A stretch of 64,000 nucleotides of DNA from Methylobacterium soli (GTDB lineage Bacteria; Pseudomonadota; Alphaproteobacteria; Rhizobiales; Beijerinckiaceae). The translations under genes and the position numbers were made by a program. Location of the stretch: positions 248,001-312,000 of the forward strand of contig NZ_VZZK01000002.1 in NCBI RefSeq assembly GCF_008806385.1, in the 5' to 3' direction. Each line of letters begins with the position of its first letter. Within the stretch, counting starts at the first letter, position 1. A model generated the notes under the pieces. It saw nothing but the letters and a program-made list of their open reading frames with translations. It was not told the DNA's origin and ran no database searches. Below are positions 35,195 through 43,105 of the stretch, one piece after another.

Positions 35195-37639
35195 GTGAAA
35201 CCACCCCCGAGCGACGCCAACCGTCCGAACCCGAACGCGCCCGGCAAGGGCGGCCCCACCGAGCCGGGCAAAGGCGGCCCCGCCGAGGTTGGCAAGGGCG
35301 GCCCTGCCGAGGCTGGCAAAGGCGGCCCCGCCGAGGCTGGCAAAGGCGGCCCCGCCGAGATCAACAAGGGTGGTGCCACCCTGGGCGTGCGGGCCGATGC
35401 GCCGAAGGTGGAGCCCGGCAAGGGGGATGCCGGCCGGATCGAGCCGAGCCGGTTCGAGCCCGCCAGGAGCACGACGCCCGGCACCGGCGGCGCCAAGCCC
35501 GAGGTAGGCAAGCCCGAGGCCCCGAAGCCCGGCGAGGCGGCGAAGCCCGCGGCCACGGTGACTGACCCGATCCGCACCGGTGCGCCCGGTGCCGCGCCGA
35601 AGCCGGGCACGCCGGAGCCAGGCAAAAGCGAGCCCAGCAAGACCGAGCCCAGCAAGACCGAGCCCGCGAAGCCGGCAGCCGCCACCGGCGGGCCATCCGG
35701 TCCGACTACCGCCTCCGGTCCGACCGGGCCCGGCGTGAAGGCCGACGCGCCGAAGGTCGAACCGAGCAAGACTGAACCCAGCAAGTCCGAGCCGCCCAAG
35801 CCTGAGCCGCTCAAGTCCGAGCCGCCCAAGCCCGAGGCCGCCAAGAGCGGCTTTGCCGGCAGTCAGACCCCGGGCGCCACCAAGCCCGGCGGCGGCGTCA
35901 CGGACGGGCCGATCATCGATCTCAAGGCCAAGCGGATTCCCGACGCGGCCGAGGCGGCCAGGAACGCGGGACCGGCGGCGGGCCAGAATGCCGGCCAGAC
36001 TCCCGGCCAAGGTCCCGGCAAGGACCCGGCGCGCGAAGCCGGCAAGGCGGCGGCCGCCGGAACGGTGGCGGCCGGCATGGCGGGGGCCACCAAGCCGGGC
36101 GGCGGGCCCGCGACAGCGCCGTCCTCCGCCGCAGCCTCTTCCGCAACCGGACCTTCTGTGGCGCCCGGCGCCAGCGCGACATCCGGCGCCGGCGCGGCGC
36201 CCCGGATCGCGCCCGATGCGGCGGCGGCCCGGCGCGGGCCGGGCTTCGGCTCGGTCGCGGCGGCGGGCCTGCTCGGCGGCGTCATCGGGGCGGGCCTGCT
36301 CTTTGCCGTCGAGCAGGCGGGCGTGCTGCCGAACCGGGCCGAGGACCAGCGCCTCGCCGCCCTCGACCAGCGCATCGCCGCCCTCGCCCCGCGCGATGCG
36401 GTGAGCGGGCTGGAGAAGCGCGTCGCCGCCAACGAGGCGGCGCTCAAGCCCCTGCCGGAGGCGGTGCGGAGTGCAGAGGCCGCGGCCAGGCAGGCCCTCG
36501 ACAAGGCCGGCACGGGCGCCGGCACCGCCGCGCCGGAGGCCGCGTCCCCGAACGGCGCCCCGGTGGCCGCGCTGCCGGCCGATCTCGCGGCGCGCCTCGA
36601 CAGCCTGGACCAGCGCGTCTCGGCGCTGCAGGAGGAGCCGGGCCGCGATCAGCCCTCGGATTCGAAGCTCACCGCGGCCCAGTCCGGCGATGGCGGGCAG
36701 CGGGTCGCCGCCCTCGACGAGCGCCTGAAGGCGCTGGAGGGCAAGGTCAAGGATCAGACCAAAGCCGCGTCGGGTCAGGATCTCGGCGCCAAGCTCGCCG
36801 CGCTTCAGGGCGAGGTGGAGAGCCGCACCAAGGCCAATGCGGAGGCCGACCAGGCGGTTGTCCAGCGCCTCGACGGCCTGCAGCAGAGCCTCGACGCCCG
36901 GGTGAAATCCGCCACCGAGGCGGTCCAGGCCGCCACGCAGGCGAGCCAGCAGGCCGTCGACGCGGGCAAGACCCAGGCGCAGGAGACCCAGAAGGCGTTC
37001 GAGCGCCAGATTCAGGAGCAGCAGACCCGGGTCGCCGCCCTCGACAAGGCGCTCGGCCAGCGCGCCGAGGCCAGCACCGTGCAGGCGGCCCTGCGGGTCG
37101 TCACCGCCGACCGGATCGCGAACGCGCTCGGCGCCGGCACGCCCTATGCCGAGCCGCTCTCCGTCCTGCGCAAGCTGGAGACCGGGGATGCGAGCCGGAC
37201 CGACGCCCTCGCGCCCTTCGCCGAGAAGGGCGCGCCGGGCGCCGCGCAGCTCGCCGCCGAGTTCCGGCCGATCGCCCAGAAAATCGCGGCGAGCCGCCGA
37301 TCCGCCGAGGCCCGGGACGTGGCCGAGACCGGCGACCTGAAGCGGCGCCTCCTCAGCATGGCGGAATCGATCGTGCAGGTGCGCAAGGTCGACGGGCCGG
37401 CGGGCGAGGCGGCGGAGGCCGCGGGCGATCCGACCGCCAAGGTTCAGGCGGCCCTCGATCGCGGCGCGATCCAGGACGCCGCCCAGGCCTTCGAAGCCAT
37501 GCCGGCGGAGGCCAAGGCGGAAGCCGGGGATTTCGGCGCCAGGCTGAAGGCGCGGGCGGCGGCCACCCAGGCGGCGCAGGCCCTCCTGTCGGATGCGTTC
37601 AAGGGCCTCCCGGCCAGCGCCCCCGAGGCCGGTCGTTGA
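35195..37639 (+). CDS. Mitofilin-like membrane protein (COG4223 type) with Lys/Gly/Pro-rich repeats
   Basis: The 814-aa protein has a low-complexity N-terminal half of about 340 residues with GKGGPAEA octapeptides and x-K-x-E-P repeats. One membrane helix follows (GSVAAAGLLGGVIGAGLLFAVEQ), then a long coiled coil and a conserved helical C-terminal domain (RVVTADRIANALGAGTPYAEPLSVLRKLE). COG4223 proteins are the alphaproteobacterial relatives of mitofilin/Mic60 and sit between hemD and hemY. A role in inner-membrane organisation is proposed for the group. GTG 35195 was chosen because AAGGGAG lies 11 bases upstream. Confidence 0.85.
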   Translation: MKPPPSDANRPNPNAPGKGGPTEPGKGGPAEVGKGGPAEAGKGGPAEAGKGGPAEINKGGATLGVRADAPKVEPGKGDAGRIEPSRFEPARSTTPGTGGAKPEVGKPEAPKPGEAAKPAATVTDPIRTGAPGAAPKPGTPEPGKSEPSKTEPSKTEPAKPAAATGGPSGPTTASGPTGPGVKADAPKVEPSKTEPSKSEPPKPEPLKSEPPKPEAAKSGFAGSQTPGATKPGGGVTDGPIIDLKAKRIPDAAEAARNAGPAAGQNAGQTPGQGPGKDPAREAGKAAAAGTVAAGMAGATKPGGGPATAPSSAAASSATGPSVAPGASATSGAGAAPRIAPDAAAARRGPGFGSVAAAGLLGGVIGAGLLFAVEQAGVLPNRAEDQRLAALDQRIAALAPRDAVSGLEKRVAANEAALKPLPEAVRSAEAAARQALDKAGTGAGTAAPEAASPNGAPVAALPADLAARLDSLDQRVSALQEEPGRDQPSDSKLTAAQSGDGGQRVAALDERLKALEGKVKDQTKAASGQDLGAKLAALQGEVESRTKANAEADQAVVQRLDGLQQSLDARVKSATEAVQAATQASQQAVDAGKTQAQETQKAFERQIQEQQTRVAALDKALGQRAEASTVQAALRVVTADRIANALGAGTPYAEPLSVLRKLETGDASRTDALAPFAEKGAPGAAQLAAEFRPIAQKIAASRRSAEARDVAETGDLKRRLLSMAESIVQVRKVDGPAGEAAEAAGDPTAKVQAALDRGAIQDAAQAFEAMPAEAKAEAGDFGARLKARAAATQAAQALLSDAFKGLPASAPEAGR
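35243..35371. repeat. Coding 24-bp tandem repeat in the mitofilin-like gene
   Basis: Five copies of an octapeptide (GKGGPxEx) run in tandem, three of them nearly identical at base level. They lie in the low-complexity cytoplasmic-side head of the protein. Confidence 0.75.
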
Positions 37640-37842
37640 GCCGATGAGACTCCGTTCCGGCCGCCGAGGCGGCTCACCCTGCGGGGCGGCCTCGGCCGCC
37701 TTCGCGCCCGATCCGGGCCTGCGGGCAGCGCCGATTGCCCGCAAGGTCCATCCCGGTCTCCGGGCGGCGCTAACCGCCCGGCCTTCGTCCCGCGTTCTCG
37801 CCGACAGCCCCGTGCGGGCGCCGAACAGGAGTTGCTGATCCC

Positions 37843-39513
37843 ATGTGGCGCGCCCTCGCCTTCCTGGCCCTGCTAGCCATCGCCGCCTTCGGGGCGGTCT
37901 GGATCGCCGACAGGCCCGGCACGGTCACCATCGTCTGGAACGGCTACGAGGTGGCCACCAGCCTGGCCATCGCCCTCGTGGGCGTCCTCGTGGCGGCCAT
38001 CGTCGTCGGCTTCATCTGGGCCATCGTGCGCGGGATCATCACCCTGCCCGAGGCCCTGGTGCGCGGCGCGCGCGAGCGGCGCCGGGCCAAGGGCTTCACG
38101 GCCCTTTCCCGCGGCATGGTGGCGGTGGGATCGGGCGATCCCCTGGCCGCGCGCCGCCACGCGGGCGATGCCGAGCGCCTGCTCGGCTCCGAGCCCCTGG
38201 CGCTGCTCCTGAAGGCGCAGGCCGCGCAGATCTCCGGCGACCGGGAGGCCGCCGAGCGCGCCTTCCAGCGCATGGCCAACGACCCCGAGACCCGCGTGCT
38301 CGGGCTGCGCGGCCTCTTCGTCGAGGCGCGCCGCCGCGAGGACGAGACCTCGGCCCGAGCCTACGCGACCGAGGCCGCGCGCCTCGCCCCGAGCGTCACC
38401 TGGGCGAACGAGGCGGTGCTGGAGGCGCAATGCGCCGACGGCGACTGGAGCGGCGCGCTCGAGACCGTGGAGCGGCGCGCCTCGCTGGGGCTGATCGAGA
38501 AGGCGACCGCCCGGCGCCAGCGCGCGGTGCTGCTGACCGCCTCGGCCCAGATCCTCGAGGCCGGCGAGCCCGAGGCCGCGACCGAGCGGGCCCTCAAGGC
38601 CGTCAAGCTCGCCCCCGACCTCGTGCCGGCCGCCGCCATCGCGGGCCGGCTCCTGACCCGGCGGGGCGACCTGCGCAAGGGCGCCAAGGTCGTGGAGGGC
38701 GCCTGGAAGGCGAACCCGCATCCCGACCTCGCCAAGGTCTACCTGTCGCTGCGCACGGGCGATTCCGTGCGGGACCGCCTCGCCCGCGCCGAGACCCTGG
38801 CGAAGCTCTCCGCCTGGCACCCGGAGGCCCGCCTCGCCTTGGCGCAGACCGCCTACGAGGCCCGCAGCTTCGGGCAGGCCCGCGAGGCGCTGCAGCCGCT
38901 CCTCGACGACCGCCCGACCGTGCGCGCCTGCCTGATGATGGCCCGGATCGAGGAGGCCGAGCACGGGGCCGGGTCCGGCCGCGCCCGGGAGTGGCTCGCC
39001 CGCGCGGCGCATGCCCCGCGCGACCCGCTCTGGATCGCCGACGGGATCGCCTCGGAGAGCTGGGCCCCGGTCTCGCCGATCAGCGGCCGTCTCGACGCCT
39101 TCGTCTGGAAGGCGCCGACCGATCTGCTCGCCGGCGCGACGCCGCACGCGGACGAGGCGGACGGCGCCCCCCGGCGCGACCCCGTCGCGATCGCGCCGGC
39201 CCCGATGCCGGCGCCCGAGCCCGCCCCCGCGGTGATGCCGGCCCCCGAGCCGATGCCGATCCCGACCTCGATGCCGCAGGGCCCGCTGCCGGGTGCCGAG
39301 GCCAAGGCCAGCGACGCGGCGGCCAAGTCGGCCGAGGTGAAGCCCGCCGAGGTGAAGCCCTCCCCCGCCGAGGCCGGCTGGGTCCCGGGCAAGCCCGGCT
39401 CCGGCCCGCTGGCCGCCGGCACCGCCACCCCGGTGGTGCTGCCGGCCCCCCGCCCCGACGATCCGGCCGCCACCCCGGAGGAAGCCGAAGCCAAGGCGCG
39501 CCGCTTCGGCTGA
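37843..39513 (+). CDS. hemY: Heme biosynthesis protein HemY
   Basis: The 556-aa protein has two N-terminal membrane segments (about residues 2-22 and 42-62) joined by the HemY_N consensus GTVTIVWNGYEVATSLAIAL. TPR-like helices follow up to about residue 390 (LKAQAAQISGDREAAERAFQRM, later MMARIEEAEHGAGSG). The tail is Pro/Ala-rich and disordered. HemY of this type (not protoporphyrinogen oxidase) is linked to late heme synthesis but its biochemistry is unsettled. It follows the mitofilin-like gene and completes the hem cluster. Confidence 0.9.
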   Translation: MWRALAFLALLAIAAFGAVWIADRPGTVTIVWNGYEVATSLAIALVGVLVAAIVVGFIWAIVRGIITLPEALVRGARERRRAKGFTALSRGMVAVGSGDPLAARRHAGDAERLLGSEPLALLLKAQAAQISGDREAAERAFQRMANDPETRVLGLRGLFVEARRREDETSARAYATEAARLAPSVTWANEAVLEAQCADGDWSGALETVERRASLGLIEKATARRQRAVLLTASAQILEAGEPEAATERALKAVKLAPDLVPAAAIAGRLLTRRGDLRKGAKVVEGAWKANPHPDLAKVYLSLRTGDSVRDRLARAETLAKLSAWHPEARLALAQTAYEARSFGQAREALQPLLDDRPTVRACLMMARIEEAEHGAGSGRAREWLARAAHAPRDPLWIADGIASESWAPVSPISGRLDAFVWKAPTDLLAGATPHADEADGAPRRDPVAIAPAPMPAPEPAPAVMPAPEPMPIPTSMPQGPLPGAEAKASDAAAKSAEVKPAEVKPSPAEAGWVPGKPGSGPLAAGTATPVVLPAPRPDDPAATPEEAEAKARRFG

Positions 39514-39565
39514 TCCGGCGGCACGGGGCCTTCACGCTCCGGTGGAGCGGACGGCTTTGCGTGTC

Positions 39566-39900
39566 ACCTCTCCCGTCCGGGAGAGGTCGATTCCGCGATA
39601 GCGGAGCGGTCAGGGATGCGACTTTTCCGGAGAAGCCTGTCCCCTCACCCCAACCCTCTCCCGCACGGGAGAGGGGGTCGGTCGCGTCATCAGGGCTGGT
39701 TCTGACAGCCGCCACGCATCCGGGCTCGGCTCCGGCGCCCTGGCATGACGACGTGAAGCGGACGGCCGAGCGCCCCACCTCTCCCGTCCGGGAGAGGTCG
39801 AGTCGGCGCCAGCCGACCGGGTGAGGGGTGCGACCTTTCCGGACAGCGCGCACCTCTCACCCCCGCCCGCTTCGCGGGTAAGCTCTCCCGAACGGGAGAG
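39566..39900. repeat. Four copies of an interspersed palindrome
   Basis: The core CTCTCCCG-N2-CGGGAGAG occurs at 39566-39587, 39654-39675, 39777-39798 and 39883-39900. Copies 1 and 3 are identical (ACCTCTCCCGTCCGGGAGAGGT), and flanking text such as the T-C-C-G-G stretch after GCGAC also recurs. This is the style of dispersed REP-like elements common in Bradyrhizobium and Methylobacterium. They may form transcript hairpins that end hemY transcription. Confidence 0.85.
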
Positions 39901-39989
39901 GGGGCGCGTCGCGGCGTCCCCCGATGGCGCAGGGCGGGACGCGGCGGCGGGGGTGGGCTTAAAGGTCGATTCACGCAAAGGCGTTTAGC

Positions 39990-40020
39990 CTTCGGTTACT
40001 CAAGTTCTGCGTAACCGAAG
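39990..40020. promoter_or_regulatory. Perfect 10-bp inverted repeat at the DUF2336 start
   Basis: CTTCGGTTAC (39990-39999) and GTAACCGAAG (40011-40020) flank 11 bases and end 5 bases before the ATG at 40026. A short AAGGC/GCCTT hairpin overlaps its left side. It may be an operator or an mRNA structure that blocks the ribosome site. Confidence 0.55.
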
Positions 40021-40025
40021 TGCCC

Positions 40026-41159
40026 ATGTCAGCATCCGTCGACGATGCGCCGGACCTGTCCGGGCTCATCGAATTGTCGCGCATCGAGCATCTCGACCTG
40101 AAACCCGTGATCCTGCGGGTCCAGACCGATCTGTTCATCCAGGCGGCCCTGCGCGACCGGGCCGCGGCGGGCGCGTTCGAGGCCCTGGCCTGCGGGCTGA
40201 TCCCGACCGTCGACGACGAGACCGCCGCCATCGTGGCGCGCAAGCTGAGCCCGTTCGCGGGCACGCCGGAATCCGTCCTGGTGCGGCTCGCCGCCCGCGG
40301 CGGGGCCGTGCGCGACATCGTGGTGGCGCAGGCCCCGCGCCTGACCCCGCCGGTGATCGCGGCGGCCCGCAGCGACGGGACCGAGATCGGCGCGGCGCTC
40401 GCGGCCCGCAGCGATCTCAGCCGCTCCACCCTGGCGGACCTGACGGCGCGCAACGACGCCGAGATCGACCGCGCGCTGGCGGGCAACGAGCAGGCGCCGC
40501 TTCGCGGCGAGAGCCTGGCGCAGCTCGTGGCCCGCGCCCGCAAGGCACCGGACCTCGCACAGGCGCTGCTGGCCCGGCCGGACCTCGAGCCGGACGAGGT
40601 GGTGCCGCTCTATCTCCACGCGACGCCCGAGCGCCGCGAGGCCCTGGCGGCGGCGGTCGCCGCCACGGCGGCGCTCAGGCCCTGCCCGCCCGCCCCGCGC
40701 GAGGCCGGCGCGATCCTGACCGGGCTGTCGGCGGCCCAGGACGTGCCCGGCTTCATCGCGGCGCTCGCCGATCTCCTCGACCTCGACCAAGGCTTCCTCG
40801 GCGCCGCCCCGGACCCGTCCGCGCGCTACGACCTGCTGACGCTGGCGCTGCGCGCCGCGGGCCTGCACGAGGAGGAGGCGGTCTACGTCTTCCTGACCCT
40901 CAACGAGAGCGTGGCGCGCTCGGCCGAGCGGGTGTTCGAGCTGGTGCGCCTGTTCCGCACCGTGCCGCGGCCGGCCGCGCGCGACCTGCTCTCGGCGATC
41001 CTCGACCAGCCCCTGCGCGCGCGCACCGGGACCGCCGAGGCGCACCAGCCCTACCACGCGCCCGAGGCCCCGAAGGTCCGCCAGGGCGCCGAGCGGGCGC
41101 CGAGCCGCCCCGCTCTGCCCGGCCGGGCGCGCCGAAGCGCCGCCGACAAGGCCTCCTGA
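40026..41159 (+). CDS. DUF2336 domain protein
   Basis: The 377-aa soluble protein is all-helical with repeated LxxLAxRxxLS-like units (for example IGAALAARSDLSRSTLADLTARND), fitting DUF2336 of alphaproteobacteria. The family's role is unknown; some members are linked to cell-cycle or stress regulation. The C-terminal 40 residues are basic and disordered. GTG 40020 is an alternative start that would lie inside the inverted repeat. It is convergent with the cydB genes. Confidence 0.85.
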   Translation: MSASVDDAPDLSGLIELSRIEHLDLKPVILRVQTDLFIQAALRDRAAAGAFEALACGLIPTVDDETAAIVARKLSPFAGTPESVLVRLAARGGAVRDIVVAQAPRLTPPVIAAARSDGTEIGAALAARSDLSRSTLADLTARNDAEIDRALAGNEQAPLRGESLAQLVARARKAPDLAQALLARPDLEPDEVVPLYLHATPERREALAAAVAATAALRPCPPAPREAGAILTGLSAAQDVPGFIAALADLLDLDQGFLGAAPDPSARYDLLTLALRAAGLHEEEAVYVFLTLNESVARSAERVFELVRLFRTVPRPAARDLLSAILDQPLRARTGTAEAHQPYHAPEAPKVRQGAERAPSRPALPGRARRSAADKAS

Positions 41160-41167
41160 GCCGGGCC

Positions 41168-41311
41168 CTACCCGCGCACGATGACGCGCAGCAGGTAGAC
41201 GAGGGCCGTGAAGGCCCCGAGGCTGAGGGCGTAGAAGGCCACGAACCAGAGGAGGCGGCGCCCGCCGCGCCGGGAGGCCGGCGGGTCCTTCGCCGAGCCG
41301 CCCGCGCTCAA
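41168..41311 (-). CDS. DUF2474-like small subunit of the bd-type oxidase
   Basis: The 47-aa peptide has a basic N-terminal part (PPASRRGGRRLLWF) and one membrane helix (FVAFYALSLGAFTALVYLLRVIV), as expected for DUF2474/CydX-like subunits encoded right after cydB. It starts with a TTG that overlaps the cydB stop (TTGA), giving tight coupling. It would help stabilise a bd oxidase. The start is inferred from the overlap. Confidence 0.75.
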   Translation of the reverse strand: MSAGGSAKDPPASRRGGRRLLWFVAFYALSLGAFTALVYLLRVIVRG

Positions 41312-42354
41312 TGCCCGTAGCCCCCGGCCTGGATGTCCTCCGCGACCTTGCCGCGGAAGACCCAGTAGGCATAGGCCGTGTAGGCGAGCGTCAGGGGCAT
41401 CACCACCGCGTAGCCCACGAGTGCGAATTGCAGCGCGCTGACGGCGTTGGCCGCCTGCCAGATCGTGAGCCTGGGCGGAACGATGAACGGGAACAGGCTG
41501 ATCGCGAGGCCGAGGAAGCCGAGCAGGAACAGCCCGATGCTGAGGAGGAAGGGCGTCGCCTCGCGGCCCTCGTCGAGGGTCCTGAAGATGCGCCAGCAGA
41601 CGAAGGCGGTGACGACCGGGACGGGGGCGACGTAGAGGAGGTTCGGCCAGGAGAACCAGCGCCACTGGATCTCGAGCCCGAGGAACGGCACCCAGGCGCT
41701 GACGAGGGCCATCGACAGGATGGTGGCGGCCAGGAACTGCTTGCTCTTGCGGCGGGCCCAGATCTCCAGTTCGCCCGACGTCTTCATCACGCACCAGGTG
41801 GCGCCGAGGAGCCCGTAGCCGCAGACGAGGCCGATCCCCGTCATCACGCTGAAGGGGGTGAGCCAGTCGAGGGTGCCGCCCGTGAAGCCGCGGCCCTCGA
41901 TCTGGAAGCCCTGCACGAAGGCGCCGAGCACCATGCCCTGCGCGAAGGTCGCGATGAGCGAGCCGTAATGGAAGGCATAGTCCCAGATCGCCTGCGAGCG
42001 GTCGGCCTTGAAGCGGAACTCGAAGGCGACGCCGCGGAAGATCAGGGCGATCAGCATCAGGATGATGGGCAGGTAGAGGGCCGGCAGCAGGATCGCGTAG
42101 GCGACGCTGAAGACCGCGAACAGGCCGCCGCCGCCGAGCACCAGCCAGGTCTCGTTGCCGTCCCAGATCGGCGCCACCGAGAGCATCATCCGGTCGCGCC
42201 AATTGCCCCGCCGCGCCGCCGTGAACAGGATGCCGACGCCGAGGTCGAACCCGTCGATGACGACGTACATGGCAACCGCCAGCGCCAGGAGCGCCGACCA
42301 GACGAGGGGCAGCCAGAAGGCGGCGCCCTCGTACTCCATGCCGAACCCGAACAT
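41308..42354 (-). CDS. cydB: Cytochrome bd-type quinol oxidase subunit II
   Basis: The 348-aa membrane protein has eight or so helices with CydB landmarks: VVIDGFDLGVGIL, WDGNETWLVLGGGGLFAVFS, FRGVAFEFR, and a final LTLAYTAYAYWVFRGKV. It pairs with CydA to reduce O2 to water with quinol. Here cydA is missing: no frame resembling it exists up to the kinase gene at 43.1 kb. The small subunit overlaps its stop. ATG 42354 is backed by GGGAGG; ATG 42339 is an alternative. It could also act with a CydA encoded elsewhere. Confidence 0.92.
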   Translation of the reverse strand: MFGFGMEYEGAAFWLPLVWSALLALAVAMYVVIDGFDLGVGILFTAARRGNWRDRMMLSVAPIWDGNETWLVLGGGGLFAVFSVAYAILLPALYLPIILMLIALIFRGVAFEFRFKADRSQAIWDYAFHYGSLIATFAQGMVLGAFVQGFQIEGRGFTGGTLDWLTPFSVMTGIGLVCGYGLLGATWCVMKTSGELEIWARRKSKQFLAATILSMALVSAWVPFLGLEIQWRWFSWPNLLYVAPVPVVTAFVCWRIFRTLDEGREATPFLLSIGLFLLGFLGLAISLFPFIVPPRLTIWQAANAVSALQFALVGYAVVMPLTLAYTAYAYWVFRGKVAEDIQAGGYGH

Positions 42355-42460
42355 GCCGAACGCCTCCCGCGGACCTCGCCCCTCGGGACAAGGACTAAGC
42401 ATACAAGGGCGTTCCGGCCAAGGCGGTGGAAGAGGAGGCCGACGCGGCGGGCGGCCCGCC

Positions 42461-42817
42461 TCAGCGGGGCTCGACGCCGCGCCACGGGGGATGCCGGTCG
42501 GCCGCCGCCAGGGTGTCGCGCGAGCCCGCCGGCGCGTCGCGGACCGCAGGCCCGACCCGGCGCGACAGCGCGGCCAGCCCCTCGCGGGCGAGGCGCTCGC
42601 GGGTCTCGGCCGGCAGCCCGGCGAGGGCGGAGGGCAGGATTTCGAGCATCTCCGAGGCGGCCGGGAGAGCGGCCGGGAGACTCGCGGGAAGACCCGCCGG
42701 AAGACTCGCCGCCAGCGCGGCCGGGCTCGGCGGCGTCGCGACGCCCCGGCTCCCGCGCTGGGCCGCGAGGTACGAAAGGGCGCCGATCACGAGGGCGGCG
42801 CGCAGGAGGAACGACAT
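42461..42817 (-). CDS. Hypothetical exported protein rich in Ala/Leu/Pro
   Basis: The 118-aa product starts with a signal-like helix (MSFLLRAALVIGALSYLAA), then a run of AALAASLPAGLPASLPAALPAA repeats, then a helical end (LAGLPAETRERLAREGLAALSRRV). AGGAGG lies 5 bases before ATG 42817. The family is not recognised; it may be periplasmic or a membrane-tethered peptide. The repeat part is low-complexity and expandable. Confidence 0.55.
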   Translation of the reverse strand: MSFLLRAALVIGALSYLAAQRGSRGVATPPSPAALAASLPAGLPASLPAALPAASEMLEILPSALAGLPAETRERLAREGLAALSRRVGPAVRDAPAGSRDTLAAADRHPPWRGVEPR

Positions 42818-42961
42818 GGGCGATCTTACCCTGGCGGCGTCGGTCTGCAGCAAGGCCGCGAGCTTCGCGCCCGAGGATGAAGCCCGCGTAAGAACGCGCG
42901 GATTTCGCGCGGCATGGTGAATCGCCCGGAATCGTTGCCCGGTTTCGGGCCGAGCGGCCTC

Positions 42962-42981
42962 CCGCAACGGTTACGTTGCGG
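42962..42981. promoter_or_regulatory. Perfect 8-bp hairpin upstream of the DivJ-like kinase gene
   Basis: CCGCAACG (42962-42969), loop GTTA, and CGTTGCGG (42974-42981) make a perfect stem. It lies 125 bases before the kinase start and 145 bases before the divergent exported-protein gene. Operator or leader element. Confidence 0.45.
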
Positions 42982-43105
42982 AAAGCATCCGGGGAAAAAC
43001 GACAGGGCTTGCGCAACACTCGCTTAAGCCGCCTCTGCGAGGGTCAGGTTCAGTCGTAAGAAGTCGAGCCGAGGGACGCGGAAAGGCCGATGAGGCTATT
43101 ACGCG

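Larger units (their letters stand above)
39514..40025. other. Intergenic region with a palindromic-repeat cluster
   Basis: About 510 bases lack a gene. They hold four copies of a CTCTCCCG-N2-CGGGAGAG palindrome and, at the right end, a 10-bp inverted repeat abutting the DUF2336 start. Confidence 0.75.

Noticed and set aside
34880..37744. Very long antisense frame opposite the mitofilin-like gene
   Set aside because: It is made of Leu/Gly/Arg-rich low-complexity text with no fold, mirroring the repeats of the real gene.
39566..39900. CRISPR array
   Set aside because: The repeats are palindromes with unequal spacing and no uniform spacers or cas genes.
42355..43105. Remnant of cydA upstream of cydB
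   Set aside because: Frames there show a small exported protein and shadows, with none of the CydA heme-ligand motifs.
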